Numbered from the stretch's first letter, positions 1 to 9,493 are shown. The stretch is 64,000 nucleotides of DNA from Aliamphritea hakodatensis (GCF_024347195.1 NZ_AP025281.1:1550001-1614000); one strand, 5' to 3'. The notes: generated by a model not told the origin, from the sequence alone. Numbers and translations are program-made.

Positions 1-663
1 TTCCCGGTGGCACAGCAAACCAGCGCGCAGGTCAGTGATATGGAAACCGAACTGGCGGATCTGTTACGTCAGATCAGTGGTGAGCGGGTCATCAGCGAAG
101 AACGTGAGCAACTTGAAAAGCTGTCTGATATGGCCGCCGCGGTGGCCGAGCTGATTGCTGAAACCCGATACCGGTTTGATGCGGCCCGTGCCTACTATCA
201 GATGGTGCAGAGCCGGCTGGAAGACCTGCAGGAAACCGAACTCAACGGTCTGCAAACCATGTCGGCATTTATTGAACACCGGCTGGGTCCGGCCTTCCGG
301 ACCACCGAAGCTACTAAGCGCCGTCTGGATGATCTCTCCAGCCGGGTAGACCGGGCCAGTGACTTCCTGCGTACCCGGGTGGATATGGCAATCGAAGCGC
401 AGAATCAGGCGTTATTACAATCCATGGATAAACGGGCGCAGCTGCAGTTTCGTTTACAGCAGACCGTTGAAGGCCTGTCGATTGTAGTCATCACCTACTA
501 TGTGCTGGCGCTGTGCGGGGTTCTGTTCAACGCAGCGGTGCCGTATACGCCGGGTGTGGATGTGACCACGCTCAAGGCAGCTTTTCTGCCAGTCGTGCTG
601 GCCGGCGTCTGGCTGGTGACCCACCGGGTGAAGAAGCACCTGAAACGGGACGCCGAAAACTGA
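1..663 (+). CDS. DUF3422-type membrane protein, C-terminal part (5' end outside window)
   Basis: Only the C-terminal part is present. The frame is open from base 1 with no stop before the GTG at 7, so the true start is upstream. The visible part is a long charged helical stretch (about residues 10-150 counted from the GTG), then two hydrophobic segments (about 155-177 and 187-206) and a basic tail ending RVKKHLKRD. The block QQTVEGLSIVVITYY before the first membrane segment is what I recognise as the C-terminal anchor of DUF3422 proteins, usually a little over 400 aa. Function of that family is unknown; the architecture suggests a cytoplasmic coiled-coil domain tethered to the inner membrane. 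Family assignment is from memory of the C-terminal motif only. Confidence 0.7.
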   Translation, partial: FPVAQQTSAQVSDMETELADLLRQISGERVISEEREQLEKLSDMAAAVAELIAETRYRFDAARAYYQMVQSRLEDLQETELNGLQTMSAFIEHRLGPAFRTTEATKRRLDDLSSRVDRASDFLRTRVDMAIEAQNQALLQSMDKRAQLQFRLQQTVEGLSIVVITYYVLALCGVLFNAAVPYTPGVDVTTLKAAFLPVVLAGVWLVTHRVKKHLKRDAEN

Positions 664-774
664 CCAGTCAGTTCTGGCCAGCCAAGTGTTACGTTTTGTA
701 AAGCTGTTTGTAAATCCCCGGGCAGCTACGTAGCATGGGCCCTTTGCAGGTCAGTTTGAGGCACAGGGATTTTC

Positions 775-1782
775 ATGGATTCGGTTACGCAGATCGCGCT
801 GGGCGCGGCCCTGGGGCAAGCAGTATTAGGCCATAAAGTGGGTTACCGGGCGGTCCTGTGGGGCGGTGCACTGGCAACCCTGCCGGATCTGGATGTATTT
901 GTTTCCATGGGCGGTGCGGTAGCGGATTTTACCTATCACCGCAGCTTCAGCCATTCGCTGATTACCCTGACACTCCTGACGCCATTGCTGGCCTGGCTGA
1001 TCAATAAACTCCATGGCCAGTATCCCGATCTGCAGCGTCGCTGGCTGCTGCTGGTCTGGCTGGCACTGGTGACCCATCCAATTCTCGATAGCTTTACCAT
1101 ATACGGTACCCAGCTGTTCTGGCCGTTGCCGGTGGAGCCGACGGGCTCTGGCAGCATATTTATCATTGATCCGCTGTATACGGTGCCGCTGTTACTGGGC
1201 GTTGTGCTGGCGCTGGCCTCCCGACAGGCAGACTGGGGGCGGAAGATGAACCGTGTTGGCCTTGCATTCAGCAGCCTGTATCTGATCTGGGGGCTGACTG
1301 CGCAGGCGTATGTCACCGGCATTGCGGAAGAAAATCTGGCTGCTTCGGCGGGCAAAAACACGCCGGATAAGGAACTGCTGGTCACGGCGGGGCCGTTCAA
1401 TACATTACTCTGGCGGGTACTGGTGATGCAGGATGACGGTTATCTGGAAGGCTACTATTCCCTGTTTGATCCGGACCGTCAGATCGAATTTAAGCACTAC
1501 TCAAGCCAGCCGGAGCTGTTATCCGGATTACAGGATCACTGGCCGGTCAGCCGCCTGCAATGGTTCAGTAAAGGCTTCTTTAAAGTTGAGCATACCGGTA
1601 ATGATGATGTAATCATCTCTGATTTGCGGATGGGGGCAGAGCCCGCTTATGTGTTCACATTTAAGGTGGCTGAACAGCAGGGCGAAGATATCGTTCCGGT
1701 GACCGACCAGCGCATTGAACAGCCCCGTGACTGGGGGTTGGCGAAACAGTTATTGCAGCGAATAGTCAGCCGCGATAACTGA
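775..1782 (+). CDS. Membrane-bound metal-dependent hydrolase, DUF457 (YdjM-like)
   Basis: 335 aa inner-membrane protein. The N-terminus MDSVTQIALGAALGQAVLG, the motif HRSFSHSL (about residues 58-65) and THPILDSFTIYGTQLFWP (about 100-117) are typical of the DUF457/YdjM family. The His and Asp residues in these motifs are thought to bind metal. Several hydrophobic helices fill the first 190 residues; the last 150 form a soluble domain. The substrate is unknown, and 'hydrolase' is a family label, not a demonstrated reaction. ATG start at 775 follows a 111-bp gap after the DUF3422 gene, and a strong terminator follows, so it is probably a single-gene unit. E. coli YdjM belongs to the LexA regulon; I saw no clear LexA box here. 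Confidence 0.75.
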   Translation: MDSVTQIALGAALGQAVLGHKVGYRAVLWGGALATLPDLDVFVSMGGAVADFTYHRSFSHSLITLTLLTPLLAWLINKLHGQYPDLQRRWLLLVWLALVTHPILDSFTIYGTQLFWPLPVEPTGSGSIFIIDPLYTVPLLLGVVLALASRQADWGRKMNRVGLAFSSLYLIWGLTAQAYVTGIAEENLAASAGKNTPDKELLVTAGPFNTLLWRVLVMQDDGYLEGYYSLFDPDRQIEFKHYSSQPELLSGLQDHWPVSRLQWFSKGFFKVEHTGNDDVIISDLRMGAEPAYVFTFKVAEQQGEDIVPVTDQRIEQPRDWGLAKQLLQRIVSRDN

Positions 1783-1793
1783 AACTGATCAGA

Positions 1794-1824
1794 CACCGGC
1801 AGGAGAAATCCTGCCGGTGTTTTT
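1794..1824 (+). terminator. Rho-independent terminator after the DUF457 gene
   Basis: Perfect 10-bp stem CACCGGCAGG / CCTGCCGGTG (1794-1803 and 1810-1819) with a 6-nt loop, followed directly by five T. It lies 12 bp after the stop codon. Confidence 0.9.
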
Positions 1825-1992
1825 CAGGGGATTGGCTGTTTTCATTTCACTAGCCCCTTCCGGGGTAAATCTCACTCTGGACGCCGGACGGATATTCCCA
1901 TAACCTGCCTGTTTGCTTTTATATGATGCGCCGTTCAGGTGCATACTCTTCATGTTGCGCGGGCAGCAAACTGCGTCAGGGATGCGAACCGG

Positions 1993-2937
1993 ATGAATGT
2001 CAGAGATACCCTGCTGGGCCTCATTATCGTGGTGGTCTGGGGGTTCAATTTTGTTGTGATTGCCTGGGGGTTGGAAGGTATGCCGCCGCTGTTACTGGGC
2101 GGATTGCGTTTTCTGCTGGTGGCCGCACTTGGCTGCTGGTTTGTGGCCCGGCCGGATGTACCGCTGCGCTGGCTGCTGGCCTATGGCCTGACCCTTGGCT
2201 TTGCACAGTTCGCCCTGCTTTTTACGGCCATGCATCTGGGCATGCCGGCGGGGCTGGCGTCACTGGTCCTGCAGTCGCAGGCGTTCTTTACTCTGGTACT
2301 GGCTGTTTTCTGGCTGAAGGAAGATATCCGCCGTTACCAGTTACTGGCGATTATGATCGCTGCTTCCGGGCTGGTGCTCATTGGCTGGGGCGATCTGTGG
2401 TTTATGTCTGCTGAGCTGCAGCAGAATATGACCGCCATCGGTTTTGGCCTGACGATCGCAGCGGCAGCAGCCTGGGCACTGGGGAACATTGTAAACCGGC
2501 AGATTCATCAGCATGGCTATAACCGCAATAAGAACGGGGCCATCAGTCTGGTGGTGTGGTCTGCGTGGATTCCGCCGCTGCCGTTTTTTGCACTCTCCCT
2601 GTATCTTGAAGGGCCTTTAATAGAAAATGCACTGCTGAATATCGGTTTCAGTTCAATTTTTGCGTTGGTCTATCTGGCGCTGATTGCCACTATTCTCGGT
2701 TACAGCCTGTGGGGCTACTTGCTGAGCAGTTACCCTGTCTCGCAGGTTGCACCGTTAACGCTTGGCGTACCGGTTGTAGGGCTGAGCTGTGCTGCATGGT
2801 TGCTGGACGAACAGTTAAGCAGCATCCAGTGGCTGGGTATATTACTGGTACTGGCCGGGCTGGGCGTGAATACGCGCGGGCCACAACTGCTGCGCTGGCT
2901 ACGGCGCAGCGGCAAAACCGCTACCGCAGAGCAGTAA
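1993..2937 (+). CDS. eamA: Amino-acid metabolite exporter EamA (DMT superfamily)
   Basis: 314 aa with about ten hydrophobic segments and two EamA repeats. The N-terminus (VVVWGFNFVVIAWGLEGMPP), FAQFALLFTAMHLGMPAGLA and PVVGLSCAAWLLDEQLS closely resemble E. coli EamA, which exports O-acetylserine and cysteine. The substrate here is inferred. I start at the ATG at 1993 because it begins the conserved first helix and has AGGGA about 10 nt upstream; the frame stays open to an ATG at 1939, which would add 18 unrelated residues. Downstream sbcD follows after a short gap on the same strand without a visible terminator. Confidence 0.75.
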   Translation: MNVRDTLLGLIIVVVWGFNFVVIAWGLEGMPPLLLGGLRFLLVAALGCWFVARPDVPLRWLLAYGLTLGFAQFALLFTAMHLGMPAGLASLVLQSQAFFTLVLAVFWLKEDIRRYQLLAIMIAASGLVLIGWGDLWFMSAELQQNMTAIGFGLTIAAAAAWALGNIVNRQIHQHGYNRNKNGAISLVVWSAWIPPLPFFALSLYLEGPLIENALLNIGFSSIFALVYLALIATILGYSLWGYLLSSYPVSQVAPLTLGVPVVGLSCAAWLLDEQLSSIQWLGILLVLAGLGVNTRGPQLLRWLRRSGKTATAEQ

Positions 2938-2991
2938 ACACAATGAGTTAAATGGCTGCCCCGGCAGCCGGTGAAAGAGTTAAAGAATCAC

Positions 2992-4686
2992 ATGCGAATT
3001 CTGCATACATCGGACTGGCATCTTGGTCAGAACTTTATGGGTAAAAGCCGGCTGGATGAACACCGCCAGTTTTGTGACTGGGTCTTGCAGCAGGTACAGG
3101 AACAGGCCATTGATGCGGTGCTGATTGTGGGTGACGTGTTCGATACCGGCGCCCCGCCAAGCTACGCCCGTGAGCTGTATAACCATTTCATAGTTGAACT
3201 GAGCCGGCTGAACTGCCAGTTAGTGGTACTGGCGGGTAACCATGATTCCGTTGCCATGCTGAATGAGTCGAAAACCCTGCTGGCCCAGTTAAATACCCGG
3301 GTGATCGCCGGTGTGGGGAATGCTCCGAAGGAGCAGGTGATCGTGCTGAATCAGGCCGACGGTCAGCCGGGGGCTGTGCTCTGTGCCGTACCTTATTTGC
3401 GCCCCCGGGACCTGATGACCAGTGAAGCCGGACAGTCTGGTAAGCAGAAGCAACAACAGTTAGGGCAGGCAATCAGTGACTTCTACCAGAGCCGTTATGA
3501 GATTGCACAGCAACTGGCCGGGGAGCAAGGCGAAGATCAGCCCCTGCCCATTGTGGCCACCGGCCATCTGACCGCCATGGGTGTGCAGACCAGCGAATCC
3601 GTCCGGGATATCTATGTGGGATCACTGGAAGCCTTTCCGGCCAACCACTTTCCGCCTGCCGATTATATTGCGCTGGGGCACATCCACCGGCCGCAGAAAG
3701 TCGCCAAGTCTGACACCATCCGTTATTGCGGCTCGCCGATTCCGCTGAGTTTTGATGAACTGCGCAGTCAGAAGCAGGTATTGCTGGTGGACGTTGCTCC
3801 CGGCGAAACTGCTCAGGTGATCGAACTGCCGGTGCCGATGTTTCAGCCAATGGCCCAACTGAAAGGGGATCTGGAAGAGATTGCCGAACAGCTTGCCGCA
3901 CTGGAAACCGCAGGAGAGCTGTCGGTCTGGCTGACCATTGAGGTGAGTGCTCAGGCCTACCTGAATGATTTGCAGCAGCGGATTCAGGCCTTAACCGCCG
4001 ACTACAACGTTGAGGTGTTACAGCTGCGCCGCAGCCGGGTGCAGAAATCTGAGCAAGCCGGCGCTGAACAGCGGGAAACCCTGGCAGAACTGAACCCGCA
4101 GGATGTCTTTGAACAACGCCTCGCCCGGGAAGACTTCAGCAGTGACTCTGAACAGGAACGCCTGCAGCGCTTACGGATCAGCTTTGCGCAGGTGTTAGGT
4201 GAAGTCCGGGATAATCTTGATGGTGATGATCCGGTACTGGCAGAACAACTGACCCGTGCGGCCACCGCGGTGACACAGGCACCTGTGACTGAATCGGCAG
4301 CGACAGAGCCAACCGGTGAAGAGTCCGAAACACTGACCGACGATGCAACAGAGGTCGAAGAGGTTTCTGAAACGGCTGCAGATGCAGATGTATCAGAGGC
4401 TTTGGAACCGGAGCCCGAAAATTCAGAACCGGTAATTGCTGAGGTTTCGTCTGAGCCAGAGCCAGAGTCAGAGCCAGAGCCAGAGCCAGAGCCAGAGCCA
4501 GCGCCAGAGCCAGCGCCAGAGCCAGCGCCAGCGCCGGAACCGGTAGATGACCTGTTCGGGAACAGCTTGCCGGAACCCACCCCTGTAACGGAGAAAAAGC
4601 CGGCGGCGACACCCGCCGGATCGAAGAAAACGGCATCCGCTGAGCCGGAAGCTATGCAGCAACAGTCACTGATTGACGGATTTTAA
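2992..4686 (+). CDS. sbcD: Exonuclease SbcCD, nuclease subunit SbcD, with Glu/Pro-rich tail
   Basis: Mre11-type metallophosphoesterase, partner of SbcC in opening DNA hairpins and cutting protein-blocked ends. Phosphoesterase motifs in order: DWHLG (8-12), GDVFDTG (47-53), AGNHDS (around 80) and GHIHRP (around 225). Start chosen at ATG 2992 (MRILHTSDWH); the frame is open to a GTG at 2971. At 564 aa it is far longer than the roughly 400 aa usual for SbcD. The extra C-terminal part is acidic and low-complexity (EPEPEPEPAPEPAPEPAP), encoded by a hexanucleotide repeat, and ends with a conserved-looking QQQSLIDGF. sbcC starts 12 bp later, so the two form an operon. Confidence 0.93.
   Translation: MRILHTSDWHLGQNFMGKSRLDEHRQFCDWVLQQVQEQAIDAVLIVGDVFDTGAPPSYARELYNHFIVELSRLNCQLVVLAGNHDSVAMLNESKTLLAQLNTRVIAGVGNAPKEQVIVLNQADGQPGAVLCAVPYLRPRDLMTSEAGQSGKQKQQQLGQAISDFYQSRYEIAQQLAGEQGEDQPLPIVATGHLTAMGVQTSESVRDIYVGSLEAFPANHFPPADYIALGHIHRPQKVAKSDTIRYCGSPIPLSFDELRSQKQVLLVDVAPGETAQVIELPVPMFQPMAQLKGDLEEIAEQLAALETAGELSVWLTIEVSAQAYLNDLQQRIQALTADYNVEVLQLRRSRVQKSEQAGAEQRETLAELNPQDVFEQRLAREDFSSDSEQERLQRLRISFAQVLGEVRDNLDGDDPVLAEQLTRAATAVTQAPVTESAATEPTGEESETLTDDATEVEEVSETAADADVSEALEPEPENSEPVIAEVSSEPEPESEPEPEPEPEPAPEPAPEPAPAPEPVDDLFGNSLPEPTPVTEKKPAATPAGSKKTASAEPEAMQQQSLIDGF
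4453..4542 (+). repeat. Hexanucleotide repeat GAGCCA/GCGCCA in the sbcD tail
   Basis: About 15 tandem units of GAGCCA with GCGCCA, TCAGAG and GCGCCG variants, all in frame, encoding alternating Glu-Pro and Ala-Pro. Such arrays change length by slippage, always in multiples of two residues, so the frame is kept. Confidence 0.9.
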
Positions 4687-4698
4687 GGGCTCAGACGC

Positions 4699-7600
4699 AT
4701 GAAAATTTTAAGTTTACGGCTGAAGAACCTTAACTCCCTGCAGGGGGAATGGAAGCTGGATTTCACCCAATCCCCCTTTGTGGACAACGGACTGTTCGCC
4801 ATTATCGGCGCTACCGGTGCAGGCAAGACTACGTTGCTGGATGCTATCTGTCTGGCCCTCTATCACCGTACGCCACGGCTGAATAACTTCTCTAAAAACA
4901 GCAATGAGATGATGACCCGCGGCTGTGCGGAATGTCTGGCTGAAGTGGAATTTGAAGTGCGGGGGCAGGGCTATCGGGCATTCTGGAGCCAGCGCCGTTC
5001 GCGGGATTCCGTCACCGGTAACCTGCAGGACGCCAAAGTTGAACTGGCCCGTATCAGTGACGGTAAAATTCTCGCCAGCCAGGTGAATAAAAAGCTCCGG
5101 CAGACGGAAGAGCTGACCGGGCTGGATTTCAGCCGTTTCACCAAATCCATGATGCTCTCACAGGGGCAGTTCGCAGCCTTCCTGAATGCCGATGCTAATG
5201 ACCGGGCAGAGCTGCTGGAAGAACTGACCGGTACCGAAATATACGGCAAGATCTCTGAGCGGGTTTATGAAAAGCACAAAGAAAGTAAGGCTCATCTGGA
5301 TACCCTCCGTGCCAGTCTGGCGGCCTACTCACTGCTGAGTGTTGAAGAAAGCGCCGACTTACAGGGGCAAACGGAACAGTTGCAGCAGCAGAGCGGTGCG
5401 CTGGAACAGCAGATTAAACAATTACAGCAAACCCTGCACCGGCAGCAACAGCTTGCTGACGCAACGGCACAGGTGATTGCAGCCCGGCAAGAGCTGCACA
5501 ACAGCGAACAGCAGCAACAGGTGCACGGGGCTGATTTTGAGCGGCTGGCCCGGTCACAACCGGCTGAAGGTTTACGCCAGCCTTTGCACAACCTGCACCG
5601 GCAACGCGAGCAACTGCAACAGATTCGGCAGCAACACAGCAGCTTGCAGCAACAGACTGAAAGTCAGCAACAGGAACAGCAACAGGCTGAACAGCTGAAG
5701 CAGAACAGCGAACAGAAAAGCCAGGCCGCACAGGCTGAACAACAGGCGCTGGATACCTTGCTGACAGAACAGGTCATTCCGCTGGATGAAAAGATCAAAG
5801 CCCTGCAGGAACAGCAGACGGCAAAACAGACAGAACAGCGTCAGGCCAGCGAGCAGCTACAGGGGCTGACTAAAGGCTCGGATCAGCAACGGCAACTGGC
5901 GGAATGTCAGAGCCGGGAAGCAGCGCTGAAAGACCAACTGACGAAAATTACAACGGTTACGCCGCAGGTCGCCCGTCTGGCGGAGCAGTTGTCCGGCTGG
6001 AAGGTAAACTTTGAATCCTTGCAACGGTTACACCGTGAAACCGCAAAAGCTAATGAAAACCTGCGTAACGGCCAGCAGCAGCTAACCGACAGCCAGCAAC
6101 AACAGGAGGTTCTTAACGCGGAACTGACCCGGGCGGAAGAGCAACTGAGTGGCTTGGATGCGGAGCTCGCCAGCTTGCAGGCAAAGATCGCTCAACAGCC
6201 GGTCAGCGCTGATGAGGCGGTTCAGCAGCAGGAAGAACAGCGCTTCAACCAGCTGTATCAGGCACGGGTTGAAATGGACAGCCTGACCGCCGGTTGGCTG
6301 CAAAACCAGCAGCGGCAGCAGGAAGGCCAGGCTGCGGATACACAGCGGCTTCAGCAACTGGAACAGCTGAACATTCAGCGCGAAGAGTTCCGCCAGCTTT
6401 ACGCCACCCATCAGCAAAGCCGGAAAGATTTACAGGTGATGCTGGAACAGGAACGGAAAATTGCCGACCTGACCCAGCTGCGTGAACAGCTGGAAGCAGA
6501 GCAGCCATGCCCGTTATGCGGCTCAAAAGACCATCCGCTGGTGGAGGAATACCAAAGCCTTAATGTCCCCGAGACTCAGCAGCGGTTTGAAACTGTTGAA
6601 CAGGCACTGGAAACAGTGAAACAGCAGGGCATGAACGTTGCCGGGGAGATCAAATTACTGACGACCCGGCAGCAGGAATGGCAAACGCTGCTGCAACAGC
6701 TGCAGGCCGAACAGCAAAGCAGTGAGCAACGCTGGCAGACAATCTGCCAACAGCTGAATATCCAGCTGACGATTGGAGATCATCCTGCACTGCAGCAATT
6801 CCACACGGACATGCAGGGTCAGCAGGAAGCCTTCCAGCAGGCACGTCAGCAGGTGGTACAGTTACAGCAACAGCAAACAGAACTGCAAAAGCGCCGTGCC
6901 CAGACCGATGAGCGGGCGCAGGGGTTGCGTCAGCAGCTGCAGCAGGTGAGTGGCTTCCTCAGCAAACAGGAAGCAGAAGTACAGCGGCTACAAACCAGCC
7001 GGCAGGAATACCTCACCGGTGCCGGTCAAACCGTCAGCGAACTGGAAGCGGCTATTGCCTCTCAGGCATTACCGGTACCGGATCTCAACGACGCAGAAAT
7101 CTGTGAGAACTGGTTACAGCAACAGGAAACTCTGGTTGCAGGCTGGCAGGCCTGCCGTGAAGAGACAGACAAACTTCAGCAGCAGCGTCAGCAACTGCAG
7201 GAAGCAATGTCAGAACAGCTGCAGCAACAGCAGCAACTGGAGCAAAAACTTAAAGACCTGCAGACCGAACTCAGTTCAGTGAACACTGCACTGCAGGAGC
7301 AGCAGGTAAAACGTCAGGATATTTTCGGAGAAGCGGATACCGCTATTTCCCGTCAGGAGGCAGCCGATAAAACCGCCGCTGCCCGGCATGCCGCTGAACA
7401 GGCGCAGTTGAACTATCAGCATCTGCACAGCCAGCTGCAGCAGTTAAGTGGTCAGTTGGCTGAACTGAACAGCCGGATGCAAACCCAGCAAACCGAACTG
7501 ACGGCTGGTGAACAAAGCTGGCAGACACAACTGGCCGACAGCGTATTCAGCACTGAAGAAGAATTGCTTGCCGCCATGCTGGAGCCGGAAGAGCAGAACC

Positions 7601-8445
7601 GTCTGAGCGAGTTGCAAAAGCAGATTGAACTCCAGATTAACGCCGCCAAAGCACGGCTGGAGCAGACCGAACAGCAACTGGTTGCTCTGCAGCCGGAAAC
7701 CGGCGCTGAAGAACAGCAGGCTGAAGGTGAAGTACGCACCCCTGAAGCGCTGGCGACGCAGCTGGAAAACCTGCAAACCGAGCATCGTGAACTGATCGAA
7801 GCACAGGGCCGCAACAGCCACCGGCTGGAAGACGACCAGCGCAAACGCACCGAACAGACCCGTTTGCTGGAAGAGATTCAGCAGTGTGAAGCGGACTATG
7901 AAGACGTGGGCTATCTCACCAGCCTCATCGGCTCACAAAAAGGCGACAAATTCCGTAAGTTCGCCCAGAGCCTGACACTGGAACATCTGGTACATCTGGC
8001 TAACATTCAGCTTAATCGTCTGCATGGCCGTTACCAGCTGAAACCCAAGCAGGATCAGGCCGAAGCGCTGGAACTGCAAGTGGTGGACACCTGGCAGGGC
8101 GACGCCGTACGAGACACCAAAACCCTCTCCGGCGGTGAAAGCTTCCTGGTCAGCCTTGCGCTGGCACTGGCACTTTCAGATCTGGTCAGCCAGAAAACCA
8201 GCATCGATTCCCTGTTCCTCGACGAAGGCTTCGGCACCCTCGACAGCGCGACACTGGACATCGCCCTGGATGCTCTGGATAACTTAAATGCCAGCGGCAA
8301 AATGATTGGCGTCATCAGCCACGTCGCCGCCCTCAAAGAACGGGTACCGGTACAGATAAGAGTCAGAAAAACCAGCGGCGTCGGCATCAGCAAGCTGGAT
8401 GATCAGTTTGCTTTCACAGACAAAGTAGCTGAAGAAATAGCTTAG
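4699..8445 (+). CDS. sbcC: Exonuclease SbcCD, ATPase/coiled-coil subunit SbcC
   Basis: 1248 aa SMC/Rad50-like ATPase. Walker A GATGAGKT at residues 37-44, a very long Gln-rich coiled coil (about 200-1040), a zinc hook CPLC at 604-607 that would dimerise two arms, ABC signature LSGGE at 1143-1147 and Walker B SLFLDEGFGTLD near 1170-1182. All elements needed for an active enzyme are present, and the length is similar to or slightly above other SbcC proteins. The ATG at 4699 gives MKILSLRLKNLNSL, the expected start. It is coupled to sbcD 12 bp upstream. The coiled coil is unusually rich in CAG-encoded Gln. Stop codon is TAG. Confidence 0.95.
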   Translation: MKILSLRLKNLNSLQGEWKLDFTQSPFVDNGLFAIIGATGAGKTTLLDAICLALYHRTPRLNNFSKNSNEMMTRGCAECLAEVEFEVRGQGYRAFWSQRRSRDSVTGNLQDAKVELARISDGKILASQVNKKLRQTEELTGLDFSRFTKSMMLSQGQFAAFLNADANDRAELLEELTGTEIYGKISERVYEKHKESKAHLDTLRASLAAYSLLSVEESADLQGQTEQLQQQSGALEQQIKQLQQTLHRQQQLADATAQVIAARQELHNSEQQQQVHGADFERLARSQPAEGLRQPLHNLHRQREQLQQIRQQHSSLQQQTESQQQEQQQAEQLKQNSEQKSQAAQAEQQALDTLLTEQVIPLDEKIKALQEQQTAKQTEQRQASEQLQGLTKGSDQQRQLAECQSREAALKDQLTKITTVTPQVARLAEQLSGWKVNFESLQRLHRETAKANENLRNGQQQLTDSQQQQEVLNAELTRAEEQLSGLDAELASLQAKIAQQPVSADEAVQQQEEQRFNQLYQARVEMDSLTAGWLQNQQRQQEGQAADTQRLQQLEQLNIQREEFRQLYATHQQSRKDLQVMLEQERKIADLTQLREQLEAEQPCPLCGSKDHPLVEEYQSLNVPETQQRFETVEQALETVKQQGMNVAGEIKLLTTRQQEWQTLLQQLQAEQQSSEQRWQTICQQLNIQLTIGDHPALQQFHTDMQGQQEAFQQARQQVVQLQQQQTELQKRRAQTDERAQGLRQQLQQVSGFLSKQEAEVQRLQTSRQEYLTGAGQTVSELEAAIASQALPVPDLNDAEICENWLQQQETLVAGWQACREETDKLQQQRQQLQEAMSEQLQQQQQLEQKLKDLQTELSSVNTALQEQQVKRQDIFGEADTAISRQEAADKTAAARHAAEQAQLNYQHLHSQLQQLSGQLAELNSRMQTQQTELTAGEQSWQTQLADSVFSTEEELLAAMLEPEEQNRLSELQKQIELQINAAKARLEQTEQQLVALQPETGAEEQQAEGEVRTPEALATQLENLQTEHRELIEAQGRNSHRLEDDQRKRTEQTRLLEEIQQCEADYEDVGYLTSLIGSQKGDKFRKFAQSLTLEHLVHLANIQLNRLHGRYQLKPKQDQAEALELQVVDTWQGDAVRDTKTLSGGESFLVSLALALALSDLVSQKTSIDSLFLDEGFGTLDSATLDIALDALDNLNASGKMIGVISHVAALKERVPVQIRVRKTSGVGISKLDDQFAFTDKVAEEIA

Positions 8446-8589
8446 TTGGTGGCGCTGGTCGTTGTAGTTATTAAAACCTATACGTGTAAGGTTAACTCTG
8501 TTTGGCCTTTAACGATGAGTAATTTGGTAAGGTATACAGGGATGGAATGGAATCATTATTTTTAACATTTTGAAAGGAAGTCGACAGGG

Positions 8590-9345
8590 ATGAAAGATAA
8601 GGAAAAGATCGCCGTATTTATTGATGCTGATAATGCGCCTGCTAAAAAGATAGATAATGTATTGTCCGAGTTGGCTCGCTATGGCGTTGTAAACATTCGT
8701 AAAGCATATGGAAATTGGAAGAGTTTAAATCTGAAGTCCTGGGAAGATATATTGCATGAGTTTGCAATACAGCCAATTCAGCAGTTTGATCTGACAAAAG
8801 GAAAAAATGCTACTGATATGGCTTTAGTTATTGATGTCATGGACGTCCTTTACACTAAAGATATTGATGTCATATGTCTGGTATCTTCAGATTGTGATTT
8901 TACACCGCTTGTTACCCGTTCTCTTGCTGATGGCAAGTATGTGATTGGTTTTGGAGAACGGAAGACTCCCCTTGCTTTTGTTAATAGTTGTTCACGCTTC
9001 CTTTATCTTGATGATGAATCAGAACCTGCACAGCCTGTACAGAAACAGAGTAAGAGCATTAAGAGCGACACGAAATTAATGAATCTTCTCAGGCAGGCAA
9101 TCGAAGCTGTTGAAGAAGATGATGGTTGGGCGATGTTGGGGCCTATCGGTACTCATATTTCTAATCATGCCTCATTCGATCAGAGAAATTATGGTTTTAA
9201 AAAGCTTAGTGATTTGTTTTTGGCTATCGATCTGTTCGAAATGAAAAAAACAAATGGTTCTGTTTTGTGGGTTAGGGATAAGAGAAAGTTAAGTAGTTCC
9301 AATAAACTAACCCAAAAGACATCACGAAGCACTGTGCCTGCCTGA
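8590..9345 (+). CDS. NYN (PIN-like) domain protein with C-terminal OST-HTH/LOTUS domain
   Basis: 251 aa. The N-terminal half is a NYN/PIN-like nuclease fold: VFIDADN (9-15), KGKNATDMALVIDVMD (77-92) and VSSDCDFTPL (98-107) supply the acidic metal-binding residues of this family. The last third (LMNLLRQAIEAV...DGWAMLGPIG...YGFKKLSDLF) looks like an OST-HTH/LOTUS RNA-binding module. A role in RNA processing or decay is inferred from the domains; the target is unknown. ATG at 8590 is preceded by AAAGGAAG. Codon use turns AT-rich from this gene onward, unlike sbcC. It stands alone, with about 145 bp before and 525 bp after. Confidence 0.8.
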   Translation: MKDKEKIAVFIDADNAPAKKIDNVLSELARYGVVNIRKAYGNWKSLNLKSWEDILHEFAIQPIQQFDLTKGKNATDMALVIDVMDVLYTKDIDVICLVSSDCDFTPLVTRSLADGKYVIGFGERKTPLAFVNSCSRFLYLDDESEPAQPVQKQSKSIKSDTKLMNLLRQAIEAVEEDDGWAMLGPIGTHISNHASFDQRNYGFKKLSDLFLAIDLFEMKKTNGSVLWVRDKRKLSSSNKLTQKTSRSTVPA

Positions 9346-9427
9346 AATTTTTTTAGGGATTTTAATGGTTCATAAACCTGAAGCAGGCACCCCGGTTCCC
9401 CTTCTGTGCAGCCGAGCATTGCAGCTG

Positions 9428-9493
9428 TTGAATGATCAGCGACACAAACTGTTTGAGAGCGCGTAGCGGTCGAGTTTTTGTGATGCCATTCAA
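9428..9493. repeat. Extragenic imperfect inverted repeat
   Basis: Arms 9428-9450 and 9473-9493, both starting or ending with TTGAATG/CATTCAA and sharing ACAAAC/GTTTTTGT, separated by 22 nt rich in GCG. It resembles the repeated palindromic extragenic elements common in Gammaproteobacteria. Only this copy was noticed here, so 'repeat element' is an inference. Confidence 0.5.

Noticed and set aside
7..663. GTG at 7 as the true start of the DUF3422 gene
   Set aside because: The frame is open to the window edge and the family is about twice as long.
1923..2414. 163-codon plus-strand ORF overlapping eamA
   Set aside because: Different frame of a clearly coding exporter gene; cysteine- and glycine-rich shadow text.
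4002..4580. 192-codon minus-strand ORF rich in Ser and Gly
   Set aside because: It is the reverse reading of the sbcD acidic repeat; low complexity and no start signal.
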